Positions 17,196 to 24,916 of a stretch of 64,000 bases of DNA are shown in pieces; the stretch's first letter is position 1; every line of letters begins with the position of its first letter. Both the position numbers and the translations under genes were made by a program. Under the pieces are notes generated by a model that made no database searches, was not told the DNA's origin, and saw nothing but the letters and a program-made list of their open reading frames with translations. Source of the DNA: Chloroflexota bacterium. GTDB taxonomy: Bacteria; Chloroflexota; Dehalococcoidia; Lucifugimonadales; UBA3495. The DNA lies in assembly GCA_022573285.1 (NCBI GenBank), contig JACZUF010000011.1:1-64000 (forward strand), written 5' to 3'.

Positions 17196-18782
17196 ATGCC
17201 CAAAATTCTGGTGGCGGACCCCATCGGCGCCGAGGGAGTTGAGCTACTTAAGTCCTGCGCCGAGGTCGACGTTAAAACGGGAATGAAACCCCCGGAACTA
17301 CTGGCCGTGATCAGCGAGTACGACGGCTTGGTGGTCCGCAGCGAGACCAAGGTGACTAAAAAGGTCATCAAGGCCGCCAAGAAATTGCGGGTTGTCGGCC
17401 GCGCCGGCATCGGCGTCGATAACATAGACCTGGACGCGGCCACCAGCGCCGGCATCGCCGTGGTCAACGCCCCCACGGGCAACACCGTGGCCGCGGCCGA
17501 GCATACCATGGCTTTGATGCTGGCCCTGTCTAGAAACGTGCCCGCTGCCCACCAGTCACTGAAATCTGGCGAGTGGAAGCGCAGCGCCTTCATGGGCGTC
17601 GAGGTCCGAAACAAGACCCTGGGCATCTGCGGACTGGGGCGGGTGGGCTCGGAAGTGGCCCGCCGCGCCCAGAGCTTCGACATGAGACTGATCGGGTACG
17701 ACCCCTTCGTGTCTCCCGACTACGCCATGCGCATGGGCGTCCAACTGCTCTCATTGCAAGAACTGTTGGCTGAGTGCGATTTCATCACCCTGCACACGCC
17801 GCTGACCGATGGCACCCGGCACATGATCGGCAGTAAAGAGGTGGGCATGCTCAAGCCCGGAGCGCGCCTCATCAATGTGGCCCGGGGCGAGCTGGTGGAC
17901 GAAAAAGCGCTCTTGGACGGGCTGGAATCGGGCCAATTGGGCGGCGTCGCCCTGGACGTTTTCGCCCAGGAACCTCCGGAGAACACCGCGCTGATCAGGC
18001 ACCCCAAGGTCGTGGTGACGCCCCACCTGGGCGCCTCCACCGAAGAGGCCCAGCGGGAGGTGGCCATCGAGGCGGCCGAGCAGGTGTTGGCGGTGTTGAA
18101 CGGCGAACCGGCCCGGAACACGGTCAACGCCCCGTTCGTCGCTCCCGAGGTGCATGCGGTCCTGGCCCCCTATATGCCGGTTGCCACCGTGGTGGGAAAA
18201 CTGTTGACCCACCTGGCCGAGGGCCAGTTCCTGGGTATCACCATCAGCTACGAGGGCGAGATTGCCGAACACGACACCCGCACTCTGCAGGCCGCGGTCT
18301 TGGCCGGCTTGTTGGAGCCCATCACCACGGGACAGGTGAACCTGATCAACGCTCCGGTGTTGGCCAGGGACCGGGGCCTAAACATAACCGAGCAACATAA
18401 CACCTCGGCCAAGGAGTACTCCAGCATAATCAGCGCTACGATTGAGACCAGCGAAGGCAAGATTACCCTGGCTGGGACGTCCATGCGCAATGAGCCCCAT
18501 ATCGTCAAGATCGACGATTATTGGCTTGATATCGTGCCCACCACACCCTACATGCTGTTCGTGGACAATCAGGACCAGCCGGGTTCCATCGGCGCCGTGG
18601 GCACCATCGCTGGCCGCCACAACATCAACATCAGCTTCATGGAAGTGGGACGCCTGAAGCTTAGGGGGCGGGCCATGATGGTCATCGGACTGGACGACCC
18701 CGTGCCCCCCAATGTTATGGAAGAGATTCAGAACCTGGACCAGATCTACAACGTCAAGCTGGCCCATTTGGGGCCTCTGTAA
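17196..18782 (+). CDS. serA: D-3-phosphoglycerate dehydrogenase
   Basis: A 528-residue SerA of the long type. The order is substrate/NAD-binding domain (GRAGIGVDNID, then GICGLGRVGSEVARR as Rossmann motif), HTPLTDGTRHMIG, NVARGELVDEKAL, HLGASTEEAQ with catalytic His, an intervening domain from about residue 320, and a C-terminal ACT domain (MLFVDNQDQPGSIGAVGTI). It performs the first step of serine synthesis from 3-phosphoglycerate. The ACT domain suggests serine feedback. The ATG follows AGGAAGATTTCC. It is monocistronic or followed by the ketopantoate-reductase-like gene after 82 bases. Confidence 0.95.
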   Translation: MPKILVADPIGAEGVELLKSCAEVDVKTGMKPPELLAVISEYDGLVVRSETKVTKKVIKAAKKLRVVGRAGIGVDNIDLDAATSAGIAVVNAPTGNTVAAAEHTMALMLALSRNVPAAHQSLKSGEWKRSAFMGVEVRNKTLGICGLGRVGSEVARRAQSFDMRLIGYDPFVSPDYAMRMGVQLLSLQELLAECDFITLHTPLTDGTRHMIGSKEVGMLKPGARLINVARGELVDEKALLDGLESGQLGGVALDVFAQEPPENTALIRHPKVVVTPHLGASTEEAQREVAIEAAEQVLAVLNGEPARNTVNAPFVAPEVHAVLAPYMPVATVVGKLLTHLAEGQFLGITISYEGEIAEHDTRTLQAAVLAGLLEPITTGQVNLINAPVLARDRGLNITEQHNTSAKEYSSIISATIETSEGKITLAGTSMRNEPHIVKIDDYWLDIVPTTPYMLFVDNQDQPGSIGAVGTIAGRHNINISFMEVGRLKLRGRAMMVIGLDDPVPPNVMEEIQNLDQIYNVKLAHLGPL

Positions 18783-18864
18783 TCAGCCATACCTAGACCA
18801 ACTGAGTTAAACAGGCCGGCGCCTGTAGCGACCACCGTGGCGCCGGACACGGAAGAGGACCGAT

Positions 18865-19914
18865 ATGGGCGACAAGATCGGAATCATGGGAGCCGGAGCG
18901 CTGGGCAGCTACGTCGGGGCCTTCTTGACTAAGGTGGGCGAGGACGTGACCTTCGTGGACATGTGGCCGGAGCACGTCGAGAAGATGCGGAAGGACGGTC
19001 TCCACGTCACGGGCAGCCAGGGACCGTTCACCGTGCCGGTCAAGGCCATGCACCTGACCGACGCCCAGAGAATCTCGGAACCCTTCGATTTCGTCTTCAT
19101 CTCCGTAAAGTCCTACGACACCGAGTGGGCCACCCACTTCATCAAGCGTTACGTGCGGGACGACGGGTTCTTTGTCTCCCTGCAGAACTGCTGGAACGAT
19201 GTGCCAATGGGCGAAATCGTAGGACCCACGCGGCAGCTCGGCTGCATCGCTTCCCACATCGAGGTTGCGCTGTGGGAGCCGGGGCTCGTCACCCGAGGCG
19301 GCGCGGTGGGCCGGGACTCGGGTCACCACGTGTTCCGCGTCGGAGAGCAGGACGGCCGCATCACGCCCCGCGCCGAGAAAGTAGCCGCGCTATTGGACAA
19401 CATCGACGGGGCCTATGCTTCGGATAACCTATGGGGCGAACGGTGGGCCAAGCTGTGTCAGAACTCCATGGGCAACGGGCTCTCCGCCTCCACCGGACTG
19501 GGTTCGCAACAGATGGCCGAAGACCCCCGCTGCCGTTTGATCCGCATCAACCTGGCCAAGGAGGGAGCGAAGGTCGGCCTGGCCATGGGGCTGGACGTGG
19601 TCAGCATCCAGGGCACGCCCGCCCAGACTTGGGCCGACGCCGACAAGGGAGACGTGTTCGAGGAACTGGACGCCTTTATGTCCTCCCACGGAGGCCGGGT
19701 CAACTGGCTGGCGTCCATGGCCCAGGATGTTAAAAAGGGACGCCGCTCGGAGATCAACTTGATGAACGGCCTGGTCGCCCAGAAGGGCCTGGAGGTGGCC
19801 ATTCCAACTCCCTACAACGACGCCGTGATCGAGGTGATGAACGGCATCGACAATGGTACGCTAACCCAAGACGAATCCCATGTGGACCGGATCCTAAAGG
19901 CGGTGGGCCGCTAA
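18865..19914 (+). CDS. Ketopantoate reductase family protein
   Basis: A 349-residue NADPH-dependent reductase of the PanE/ApbA family. The Rossmann glycine motif is GIMGAGALGSYVGAF at the N-terminus; SVKSYDTEWA and WAKLCQNSMGN supply the Lys and Asn of the family's active site. It is longer than classical PanE (about 300). The surrounding genes are not for pantothenate synthesis, so another 2-oxo or 3-oxo acid may be the substrate. The ATG has GAAGAGGA about 6 bases upstream. It is downstream of serA on the same strand. Confidence 0.75.
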   Translation: MGDKIGIMGAGALGSYVGAFLTKVGEDVTFVDMWPEHVEKMRKDGLHVTGSQGPFTVPVKAMHLTDAQRISEPFDFVFISVKSYDTEWATHFIKRYVRDDGFFVSLQNCWNDVPMGEIVGPTRQLGCIASHIEVALWEPGLVTRGGAVGRDSGHHVFRVGEQDGRITPRAEKVAALLDNIDGAYASDNLWGERWAKLCQNSMGNGLSASTGLGSQQMAEDPRCRLIRINLAKEGAKVGLAMGLDVVSIQGTPAQTWADADKGDVFEELDAFMSSHGGRVNWLASMAQDVKKGRRSEINLMNGLVAQKGLEVAIPTPYNDAVIEVMNGIDNGTLTQDESHVDRILKAVGR

Positions 19915-19956
19915 GGGTGGCCGAAGGCGATTCTTGGGGCCACCTGGCTGAACGGA

Positions 19957-20580
19957 TTACCAGCCTTGAGGCTTTGTAAAATTGCCGTTGGTGTCCGAGA
20001 GAGACGTTGGGAATTGGCTGGCGCTCAATGGCCCTTTCCGGATTGGCCGGTAAAAATCAACGGCATTGAAAAGGGTCCAGCTCCGGTTCTTTTGGGGGTT
20101 GAAAATGCCGACCCGGACTCCAAATAGTTCGCGGACGAATTGAATCGGGGTCAACAAGTCCGAATCATTGGAAATGATAACGGCCTGGTCGCAGTCGTGA
20201 TCGAACGCGTCAACGAGGAGGAAAGTCGCCAGATTCACATCTGAGCCCTTTTCCTCGGTCTTGATAACAGCCACATTTCGGGGACCGGTTGCAGGCGGAC
20301 GCGCAAGCCGCATGTTGGTTTCGTTGGAAAGGAAATGGCCGAAGTGCAGAGAAACTGACGGAAGGGTTCTGAGCGCCCGGAGGTAGGTCTGTTGTCTTTG
20401 AGGCTGATTCGGATCATCCGGCCTGGCATTCACCAATGCTGTAAAATACCGGATGCGATTGATTTCGTGCGAAGGCAGGAGCAATCTGCATAATATCTCG
20501 AGGTCGAGCCAACGCCAAGGCGTGCCTCTTATGCAGCCATAGTAGAAATTAAAACCATCAACGTAGACGTTGGTTTTCAA
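19957..20580 (-). CDS. NYN domain protein (LabA/DUF88 family)
   Basis: A 207-residue PIN-like NYN domain. The acidic residues of the predicted nuclease site are visible in VYVDGFNFYYG near the N-terminus, EEKGSDVNLATFLLVD, and VIISNDSDLLTPIQ. Family members are thought to act on RNA. The TTG at 20580 gives the usual MKTNVYVDGFN-type start; a longer frame begins at a TTG at 20652. Neither has a good ribosome site. The gene is somewhat more A+T-rich than its neighbours, hinting at transfer. Confidence 0.8.
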   Translation of the reverse strand: MKTNVYVDGFNFYYGCIRGTPWRWLDLEILCRLLLPSHEINRIRYFTALVNARPDDPNQPQRQQTYLRALRTLPSVSLHFGHFLSNETNMRLARPPATGPRNVAVIKTEEKGSDVNLATFLLVDAFDHDCDQAVIISNDSDLLTPIQFVRELFGVRVGIFNPQKNRSWTLFNAVDFYRPIRKGPLSASQFPTSLSDTNGNFTKPQGW

Positions 20581-20736
20581 GTTAGCCAAAAAAGCTAAGG
20601 CCGCCCGGAGGCGACCTTGCGCCCTGGAACCGAAGCACCAGGGGGGATACAACTTTAGTCTATTGGGTTGTCAAGACAGATGTCAAGACGTGTTGCGCGA
20701 CGAACGTGAGTCAACGCGCATACTTGGGGTGACGAC

Positions 20737-21192
20737 ATGATTATCAAGGTAGAGCCGGCCGATATGTTCATGTACCGGGTCATAATGATTGCCAACCTGG
20801 AAAGCCCGGACCCGGAAGACCAGGAGATACGGGACTACATGGAAGCCCAGGAGTTGGAGCCCAAGTACCGCAGCGAGGGCGACTTCGAAGGGCGTCACAG
20901 CGAGTCCATTCAGTTCGGCGGGTGTTACCTGGGCAAGCACCTTGGCGAGATCAACCTGATCCAACAGCGGTACGTCGAACAGGAACTCATCACCTACGAG
21001 ATAAACCGCCACCTGGGCGAGTCCGACCGGCCGGTGGAGATCCCGGAGGAAAGGCGCGAAGGGGCCTTGGCGGAACTTCTAAAGAGCTTCAACAACGATT
21101 CGGCGTTCAGAAAGATGGATGATGGGAAGTACGAGGTGGCGCTGGACGGGGAAGCGGTCCGGGAGGCCGCCAGAGGTCTGCTGGCGGATTAA
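20737..21192 (+). CDS. Hypothetical protein
   Basis: A 151-residue, highly charged, soluble protein with no recognised motif. It has a single central cysteine (FGGCYLGKHLG) and ends in an acidic/basic helical region. No signal peptide or membrane helix is seen. It is followed by a strong terminator shared with the convergent tRNA-Gly gene. The ATG start has no clear ribosome site. Function not assigned. Confidence 0.6.
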   Translation: MIIKVEPADMFMYRVIMIANLESPDPEDQEIRDYMEAQELEPKYRSEGDFEGRHSESIQFGGCYLGKHLGEINLIQQRYVEQELITYEINRHLGESDRPVEIPEERREGALAELLKSFNNDSAFRKMDDGKYEVALDGEAVREAARGLLAD

Positions 21193-21218
21193 GAACCTGG
21201 CCTGATGTTGGGAAGAAC

Positions 21219-21263
21219 AAAAGAGGCCCCTCCCGATGAATCGGGAGGGGCCTCTTTTGTTTT
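21219..21263. terminator. Bidirectional rho-independent terminator
   Basis: A long perfect stem (gaggcccctcccga / tcgggaggggcctc, loop tgaa) is flanked by aaaa on the left and ttttgtttt on the right. It can terminate the gene at 20737 on the plus strand and tRNA-Gly on the minus strand. Its core is the same CCCGAT-n-ATCGGG hairpin seen in other gaps. Confidence 0.85.
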
Positions 21264-21269
21264 GCGGTG

Positions 21270-21343
<74 letters not shown>

Positions 21344-21358
21344 CTCAGGGACTTACGA

Positions 21359-21387
21359 ATTATAGTGGGTAGCGGTGCGCCGTGCCA
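21359..21387 (-). promoter_or_regulatory. Promoter of tRNA-Gly
   Basis: On the minus strand a perfect TATAAT (21364-21359) lies 15 bases before the tRNA 5' end. A weak -35 (TGGCAC, 21387-21382) is 17 bases further upstream. Confidence 0.55.
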
Positions 21388-21474
21388 GACCGAAGGGTGA
21401 CTCAGTCTCGCTGATTGATTAAAATCCGTCTGGAAGAAGAATCACCGATTTAACCACGACGCAGGAGGCCGAAG

Positions 21475-21864
21475 ATGGCATTGGAACGAAAGGAATATCC
21501 CAACATCGCCCCCGCAGGCCCCACCTACAGCCGGGCGGTGAAGGCGGGCAACCTGCTCTTCATCTCCGGGTGCACCGCTCGGGGGACGGACTCGCAGGGC
21601 AAATCCATGATGGAACAACTGGACGTGACCCTTGGGCGTCTGGTGGCCGTGGCCGCGGCGGAAGGCGCCGGCCCCGGGAACTTCGCCAAGTTGACCTGTT
21701 TCGTGACCAGCATCGCCGGCTACCAGCTCGACTCCGAGCAGCAGAGGGCGCTATTCGCCAAGCACTTCCAGGAGCAGTATCCGGCCAACTCGCTGATCGA
21801 GATCAGCGCTTTGGCCGAGCCGGGACTCGACGTGGAGATCGAAGCGATAGTGGTCCTGGACTAG
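21475..21864 (+). CDS. RidA/YjgF family protein
   Basis: A 129-residue single-domain Rid protein. It has the expected AVKAGNLLFISG strand and the closing VEIEAIVVLD strand. Canonical RidA enamine deaminases carry an essential Arg in PAR-x-x-V; here the segment reads QYPANSLIEI, so the Arg is replaced by Asn. It is therefore probably a Rid paralogue with another activity rather than a classical 2-aminoacrylate deaminase. The ATG follows CAGGAGGCCGAAG. It is a single gene. Confidence 0.85.
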   Translation: MALERKEYPNIAPAGPTYSRAVKAGNLLFISGCTARGTDSQGKSMMEQLDVTLGRLVAVAAAEGAGPGNFAKLTCFVTSIAGYQLDSEQQRALFAKHFQEQYPANSLIEISALAEPGLDVEIEAIVVLD

Positions 21865-21866
21865 AA

Positions 21867-21942
21867 GGTCCGTGGTTCGACAGGCTCACCATGAACGGAT
21901 AGCAGCCTCTTTGACGTTCGTCCTGAGCATGTCGAAGGACCG
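21867..21942. repeat. Short inverted repeat (gttcgacaggctcac / gagcatgtcgaa)
   Basis: Two arms, ggttcgacaggctcaccatg (21874 on) and cctgagcatgtcgaagg (21922 on), are imperfect inverted repeats of the widespread gttcgtcctgagc-type intergenic element. It lies between ridA and the convergent oxidoreductase gene. Confidence 0.5.
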
Positions 21943-21953
21943 TCAGACCGGCC

Positions 21954-22652
21954 CTACCAGACGTCGCCCACATCACCGCGGTCGGGGAGGCCCAACTGGG
22001 CCCAGTAGCCCTTTCGGCCGTCGGTTACCACCTCCAGCCGCTGGACCCACTTAGCCCACTGGTACCCGTACTTGCCCGGCATGGCCAGGCGCAGGGGAAA
22101 CCCGAACTTGGGCAATTCTTCCCCGTTGGTGATGCTGGCCAAGAAAGCCTCCCCCTCCCGCAAATCCTCTAGCTCCAAAGAAACGTAGTACCCGTCGAGG
22201 CAGTGGAATACGACCCGGCGGGCCTGCGGACTCACGCCGGCCAAGTCCAGCAGGTGGCTGACCGTAACGCCGGACATGACCGAGTTGTTGCGAAACCCGC
22301 CGACGCAGTCCATGCGCACCTGCCGGTCGGTCCGGGGCAGGGCCTGTACCTCCGGCCAAGACAGCGACAACGGGCGGTCCACTGCCCCGTCCACGGTCAG
22401 GATGAAGCGGTCGAGGTCAACTTTGGGGAATCCCCAGTACGCCAGGCTGCCCAGGTCCTTGATGGGCGTGATCTCGGTCTGCTCGTCAATCTTAAGGAGC
22501 CTTTTTTCGAACAACACAGCCTTTATGAACAGAAAGGTCACCCCCCGGCGGGGCCGATAGGGGATCGCCTTCCAAAGGAACGCCATGGCCCGAAGCAAGG
22601 TGGCGTTCCCGCCCACGGTGATCAGCGCTTTCCGGTAGGCGCGAGCAAACAA
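21954..22652 (-). CDS. Sulfite-oxidase-fold molybdopterin oxidoreductase (YedY-like)
   Basis: A 232-residue protein containing the sulfite oxidase Moco domain. The Mo-coordinating Cys is in RMDCVGGFRNN. The surrounding GSLAYWGFPKVD, WPEVQALPR and GVTVSHLLDLAGV segments are typical. A YGYQWAKWV motif near the C-terminus is present as in MsrP/YedY and plant-type enzymes. No Tat signal and no separate heme domain are seen. The TTG at 22652 has AAGGAGG five bases upstream and is preferred. A GTG at 22769 opens the longest frame. Electron partner and substrate unknown. Confidence 0.8.
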   Translation of the reverse strand: MFARAYRKALITVGGNATLLRAMAFLWKAIPYRPRRGVTFLFIKAVLFEKRLLKIDEQTEITPIKDLGSLAYWGFPKVDLDRFILTVDGAVDRPLSLSWPEVQALPRTDRQVRMDCVGGFRNNSVMSGVTVSHLLDLAGVSPQARRVVFHCLDGYYVSLELEDLREGEAFLASITNGEELPKFGFPLRLAMPGKYGYQWAKWVQRLEVVTDGRKGYWAQLGLPDRGDVGDVW

Positions 22653-22909
22653 GAGGGCCTCCTTTGTATCGACGGGGGCTTGCCGGTGAGTAGGGGGCAG
22701 GCAAACTTTGAGTCTGTGTTTACCACATATTAGATTCCCCAAGTCCGATACAGTTGCAGGGCCGCGCACCCAGCTTCGTTTCGCGGCATCAAAATCTACA
22801 ACAAGTCGATGAATAGTCAGCAGGCCGTATTCAGGTGGAGGCGAGTCGGGGCCGGTCTCGATTTAATGGACCGATGTACCAGACCGATGTATCGGGCAGA
22901 CCCAACGTT

Positions 22910-24037
22910 ATGGAAAACATTATCGGCAAGTCCGGTTGGATCATTGTCATACTTTTGGTGGTCGTGGTGTTTGCTGCGATATTCTTGCCGCAGTCACGTC
23001 AGTTCTTTCTGAACCTCCGGGCCGAAACGGTCACCATCGTCGACACGTCGGCCCGGCCCACGCCCGGGTCCAGCGGCACCCGTGAACTCAAGATCATCAC
23101 CGTTCTGGGCCGCGACGGCATCCCGGCGATCCTGGAGCCGCAGTTCATCACCCCAACCGAAGCCGTGGGGCAGATGGACCCCTCCGAGAGGGTGATTGGG
23201 GTGTCCATCAACGGCGAGCACCGGGCCTACCCATTGAACCTGCTCTCGCGCCACGAGATCGTCAACGACATAGTGGGCGGAAAGCCGATCGCCGTCACCT
23301 GGTGACCCCTCTGCTTCACGGGCATTGTATATGCCCGAGAGATCGAGGGAAGGGTGCTCACCTTCGGGGTGTCGGGCAAGCTCATCATGAATGCCGTGGT
23401 CATGTACGACCACCAGACCGATACGTTGTGGAGTCAATTCCTGAGCCGGGGCGTCAAGGGCCCCCTGACCAACACGGCCCTGGAGATCGTTCCGGCGGTA
23501 CAGACCACCTGGCAGCAATGGCTCAACCTGCACCCTGACACCTTGGTCCTGGACAAGCGGGGAGGCTACGGGTTCGACACCTACGAGGGTTACTACAGCG
23601 GCGGTTCGGCGGGGATCCTGGGCGAGTCCAACAAGGACAAACGCCTGCCGAAGAAAGAGTTGGTCATGGGCATGACCGTCTCCGGTTTCGCCAAGGCCTA
23701 TCCCTTCAGCGTCATCTCCCAACAGACCATCATCAATGACCACTTCGCCGGGCAAGAGGTGGTCATCACCTTCGAGCCCGAATCCGAGAGCGGAGCGGCC
23801 TTCCAGCGGCGGCTGGACGGCAGGACACTAACCTTTGAGCCTGCCGAGGGGCGGGCGGGCATCGCGTTGATGCGGGACCTGGAAACCAGTAGCCTTTGGC
23901 AGGTGCTGACCGGCCAGGCCGTGGAGGGGCCAATGTTCGGTCAACGACTGGAAAGGCTACCCTCTCACTACTCCTTCTGGTTCGCCTGGAGCGACTTCCA
24001 TCCGGAGACTGAACTTTACGGGTCGGCCGCCGGCTAA
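22910..24037 (+). CDS. DUF3179 membrane-anchored protein with probable selenocysteine (UPLC)
   Basis: A single reading frame of about 375 residues is broken only by a TGA at 23303-23305. The frame is the same before and after it, with no frameshift. Upstream are a membrane helix ([17 protein letters not shown], residues 11-27) and [19 protein letters not shown]. Downstream are [24 protein letters not shown] and a WxxW segment, all DUF3179 hallmarks. At the TGA the family has the first Cys of TW-CPLC. The protein therefore reads TW-U-PLCFTG, with Sec132 and Cys135. A SECIS-like hairpin follows at 23319-23337. Selenocysteine is inferred; the alternative is a nonsense mutation. The start is uncertain (ATG 22910, ATG 22874 or GTG 22835). 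Function of DUF3179 is unknown; a redox role is plausible. It is convergent with the Cld-like gene, overlapping by 4 bases. Confidence 0.85.
23303..23305 (+). other. In-frame TGA, probable selenocysteine codon
   Basis: This is the only stop in the DUF3179 frame between 22835 and 24035. It sits between the Trp of AVTW and PLCFTG, at the position of a family-conserved cysteine. TGA differs from the Cys codon TGC by one base, so a mutation is possible, but position and hairpin both favour recoding. Confidence 0.8.
23319..23337 (+). promoter_or_regulatory. Candidate bacterial SECIS element
   Basis: A perfect 7-bp stem (cgggcat / atgcccg) closes a 5-base loop, tgtat. The loop begins 20 bases after the TGA, and G is its second base followed by T. 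Both traits match the general bacterial SECIS model (apical G in the first two loop bases, 16-37 bases from UGA). The hairpin uses codons such as gta, tat and cga that are uncommon in neighbouring genes. Confidence 0.75.
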
Positions 24038-24867
24038 GCCCTCTCCAAAAACGCGGCTGCACCGCTGACCCGGCGACCCCACCATTCCGGGCCTTCCAGC
24101 ACGTACTTCCACTCGGGGTTCTGACTGGTGTCTCGGAGCCCGGCCATGACTTCCCGAAAGACCGGAGCGTCGGCCTCGGCGAACTCGAAGTACCCAACGA
24201 AGTCGTAGTTCCCCTCCAGGCCGTAGCCTTCCGGGGCGTGGACCAGCCGGCGGTTGATGTTGGGGACGCCGGCCGCCGAGGCCAGAGCGTGTCCCTTCAC
24301 GACCATGTTCTCGTTCTCGTCGTACCGGGGTAGGAAGAAGCTCTCCCGGTGCAGGAAGTCCATCTGCCACCAGGCGTCGGTCTTGTTCATGGGGGTCACC
24401 GCCGCCAACGGGTATTTTTCACCCTTGCCGGGCGGGAGAGCATGGGCGTAGGCGAACTCGGTCATGGCGTGGCTGGTGTAACTGCGCGGCCGCATCACCC
24501 CGGCCAGGGTCTCGACCGAACCACCCGCGGCCTCCATCAGCGTCCGGAGACCAGTCTCGTATTCTTTGAGGGGTCCCAGAGAAGCGCCTTCCAATCGTAT
24601 AAGCCCATGGGCCTCGGTCAGCGCCGGATGGACGATCTGTTGTTCGGAGGTCAGCCCGGCCTCCGCCCGCAGCAACTGGAACCGGCCCCGCTCAAACGCC
24701 TCGTCCGACGGCCCCCCATCGACGTCATGCATGTTCTCCATGTGCTGCCCCAGCAGGTCTATTGCGTCGGCCAACTTCCCGTCGACTTCGCCGTCAGCCA
24801 AACTAAAAAATAGGAATAGCTGGTGGCCGGTGACGGTGGTTGTCATGTTGAGGTGTTGGGGTTGCAT
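24034..24867 (-). CDS. Chlorite dismutase family heme protein
   Basis: A 277-residue protein with the two-domain ferredoxin-like layout of the chlorite dismutase/HemQ family. The C-terminal half is most telling: [27 protein letters not shown] (candidate proximal heme His, about residue 193), [12 protein letters not shown], and the closing [15 protein letters not shown]. Members bind heme b and act as chlorite dismutases, coproheme decarboxylases or peroxidases. Which of these applies here cannot be told. The ATG at 24867 has GAGGAG 12 bases upstream; longer in-frame starts lack one. It is tail-to-tail with the DUF3179 gene. Confidence 0.75.
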   Translation of the reverse strand: MQPQHLNMTTTVTGHQLFLFFSLADGEVDGKLADAIDLLGQHMENMHDVDGGPSDEAFERGRFQLLRAEAGLTSEQQIVHPALTEAHGLIRLEGASLGPLKEYETGLRTLMEAAGGSVETLAGVMRPRSYTSHAMTEFAYAHALPPGKGEKYPLAAVTPMNKTDAWWQMDFLHRESFFLPRYDENENMVVKGHALASAAGVPNINRRLVHAPEGYGLEGNYDFVGYFEFAEADAPVFREVMAGLRDTSQNPEWKYVLEGPEWWGRRVSGAAAFLERA

Positions 24868-24916
24868 CGTTGGTGATTTCTCCTCGGCGGCGTGGAAGTG
24901 CGGCTGAGTTAGACGG

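Noticed and set aside
22835-23354. DUF3179 gene as a simple pseudogene
   Set aside because: The only lesion is one TGA at a conserved Cys codon. The frame and family motifs are intact downstream and a SECIS-like hairpin follows, so recoding is preferred, though not proven.
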